Below, one piece after another: positions 57,661 through 58,479 of a DNA stretch of 58,479 nucleotides. The notes under the pieces are model-generated. The model did not search any database and was not told where the DNA came from. It worked only from the letters and a program-made list of their open reading frames with translations. Location of the stretch: the NCBI GenBank assembly GCA_005503335.1, contig SCMQ01000034.1:1-58479 (forward strand), in the 5' to 3' direction. Each line of letters begins with the position of its first letter. Position 1 is the stretch's first letter. Source of the DNA: Comamonadaceae bacterium 2FH. GTDB lineage: Bacteria; Pseudomonadota; Gammaproteobacteria; Burkholderiales; Burkholderiaceae_C. The position numbers and the translations under genes were made by a program.

Positions 57661-58323
57661 ATGAACAAGTTGTTGACCACGGTGTTTGCCTTTGCTGTCG
57701 CTTCCGTGACGGCGCTTTCCGCCCAGGCCCAGGAAGTCAAGGGTGACGTCAAGGCCGGCGAAGGCAAGATCGCCATGTGCATAGGCTGCCATGGCATCCA
57801 GGGCTACCAGGCCAGCTTTCCCGAGGTGCACAAGGTGCCCATGATCTCGGGCCAGGGCGCCAAGTACATCGTGGCCGCGCTCAACGCCTACAAGAAGGGC
57901 GAACGCAAGCATCCCACCATGCGCGGCATCGCCGACACGCTGAGCGACCAGGACATGGCCGACGTGGCCGCCTACTACGAGCAGCACGGCAAGGCCGAGG
58001 GCGCCGGGGCCAAGGCGGCGCGCGAGCCCAGCGCCCAGGTGGCCGAGCTGCTGAAGAAGGGCGCTTGCGTGTCCTGCCACGGCGACAACTTCTCCAAGCC
58101 CATCGACCCGAGCTACCCCAAGGTCGCCGGCCAGCACGCCGACTACCTGTTCGTCGCGCTCAAGTCCTACAAGAGCGAGAAGAGCGCCCAGGTCGGCCGC
58201 GCCAACGGCGTGATGGGCGGCGTAGCCAAGCAGTTCTCCAACGCCGAGCTCAAGGCGCTGTCCGGTTACCTGGGCTCGCTAGAGGGCGATCTCAAGACCC
58301 TGCCGCAGTCCAAGTTCCGCTGA
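57661..58323 (+). CDS. Periplasmic diheme cytochrome c (c4-type)
   Basis: A 220-residue exported protein. The signal peptide ends at AQAQ (about residue 23). Two c-type heme sites are CIGCH (C40-H44) and CVSCH (about 136), in two similar halves, and a Met ligand region (MRGIADTLSDQDMADVAAYY) follows the first. Cytochromes c4 carry electrons to terminal oxidases. It diverges from the moxR operon across 99 bp. Confidence 0.92.
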   Translation: MNKLLTTVFAFAVASVTALSAQAQEVKGDVKAGEGKIAMCIGCHGIQGYQASFPEVHKVPMISGQGAKYIVAALNAYKKGERKHPTMRGIADTLSDQDMADVAAYYEQHGKAEGAGAKAAREPSAQVAELLKKGACVSCHGDNFSKPIDPSYPKVAGQHADYLFVALKSYKSEKSAQVGRANGVMGGVAKQFSNAELKALSGYLGSLEGDLKTLPQSKFR

Positions 58324-58342
58324 AGCCCGGCACCGACCCATG

Positions 58343-58369
58343 AAAAAGCCCGCGACCGCGGGCTTTTTT
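58343..58369 (+). terminator. Strong terminator of the cytochrome gene
   Basis: AAAAAGCCCGCG and CGCGGGCTTTTTT are exact inverted arms (the usable stem is about ten pairs), with a T run. It lies 19 bases past the stop and directly before a group II intron. Confidence 0.92.
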
Positions 58370-58372
58370 GCG

Positions 58373-58479
58373 GTGCGCCCGGCAGGGCGCACCCACTCGG
58401 AGGTGAAAGTCCTCTACTCGCCCGGCAAGGGGAAGAGTTAGCCGAAGGCAAGGGTTTCGCGGGCGACTGCGAGTCTGAA
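58373..58479 (+). mobile_element. Group II intron, 5' part (domain I), cut by window end
   Basis: The sequence opens with GTGCGCCC, the conserved intron 5' end, and continues with the domain I signatures GGAGGTGAAAGTCCTCTAC and GCCGAAGGCAAGGGT, then GACTGCGAGTCTGAA. It starts a few bases after the T run of a terminator, the insertion habit of class C introns. The reverse transcriptase gene and catalytic domain V would lie beyond the window. Confidence 0.82.

Overview
The window is high-GC chromosomal DNA of a betaproteobacterium, most likely family Comamonadaceae (Burkholderiales; Acidovorax/Alicycliphilus-like). The placement rests on gene content and order: dusB-fis-purH, hemL-thiD-rubredoxin-pilGHIJ-chpA, yqgE-ruvX-pyrR-pyrB-pyrC-like, a PaaR-type operator before paaG, and GC-rich repeats of the kind seen between Comamonadaceae genes. 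No database search was run; all family names are from recognition of motifs.

Region 1 (1-5325) is a worn accessory segment against the 3' end of a tRNA-Met(CAU) gene. It holds transposase remnants, a short DEDDh exonuclease gene whose 3' end runs into an IS3-type remnant, an XRE regulator overlapping a small nucleotidyltransferase (an AbiE-like toxin-antitoxin layout with an inverted repeat at its promoter), a mobile-element-type HTH protein, an HU protein with a lysine/alanine tail, and two gene fragments. Region 2 (5326-8954) is phenylacetate catabolism: paaF diverges from paaGIK across a 122-bp control region with two palindromes. Region 3 (8961-26832) is mostly core genes: M61 peptidase, DsbC, a UbiH-type hydroxylase, MOSC protein, YchF, an ATPase with an AT-rich leader, a two-domain kinase, YqaA, DusB-Fis, PurH, a GGDEF-EAL sensor, HemL and ThiD.

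Region 4 (26970-36543) is rubredoxin plus the Pil-Chp chemosensory operon (two response regulators, CheW, PilJ receptor, 1892-residue ChpA hybrid kinase). Region 5 (36504-45983) has photolyase, YqgE, RuvX, PyrR, PyrB, a dihydroorotase homologue that has lost its metal ligands, PlsC and a divergent iron(III) ABC transporter with a Fur-like site. A GC-rich repeat appears to have inserted in frame into the start of pyrR, with an inverted copy just after the gene.

Region 6 (46121-54136) is a type I restriction-modification locus read leftward: hsdM, hsdS, fic, hsdR and a YgjP/WLM-like metallopeptidase. HsdR is only 567 residues and lacks the second helicase half and coupling domain although its normal-looking C-terminus is present. 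The locus abuts the 3' end of a tRNA-Arg(CCU) whose acceptor stem has a G-G mismatch, which fits integration there. Region 7 (54307-58479) has a hemerythrin-like protein, MoxR ATPase, GNAT and CoxE-like VWA genes, a diheme cytochrome c with a strong terminator, and, two bases past the T-run of that terminator, the 5' end of a group II intron that leaves the window.

The best candidates for unusual biology are the XRE/nucleotidyltransferase pair with its operator, the Fic-containing type I locus with a shortened HsdR, and the iron-transporter ATPase with a symmetric four-cysteine tail.
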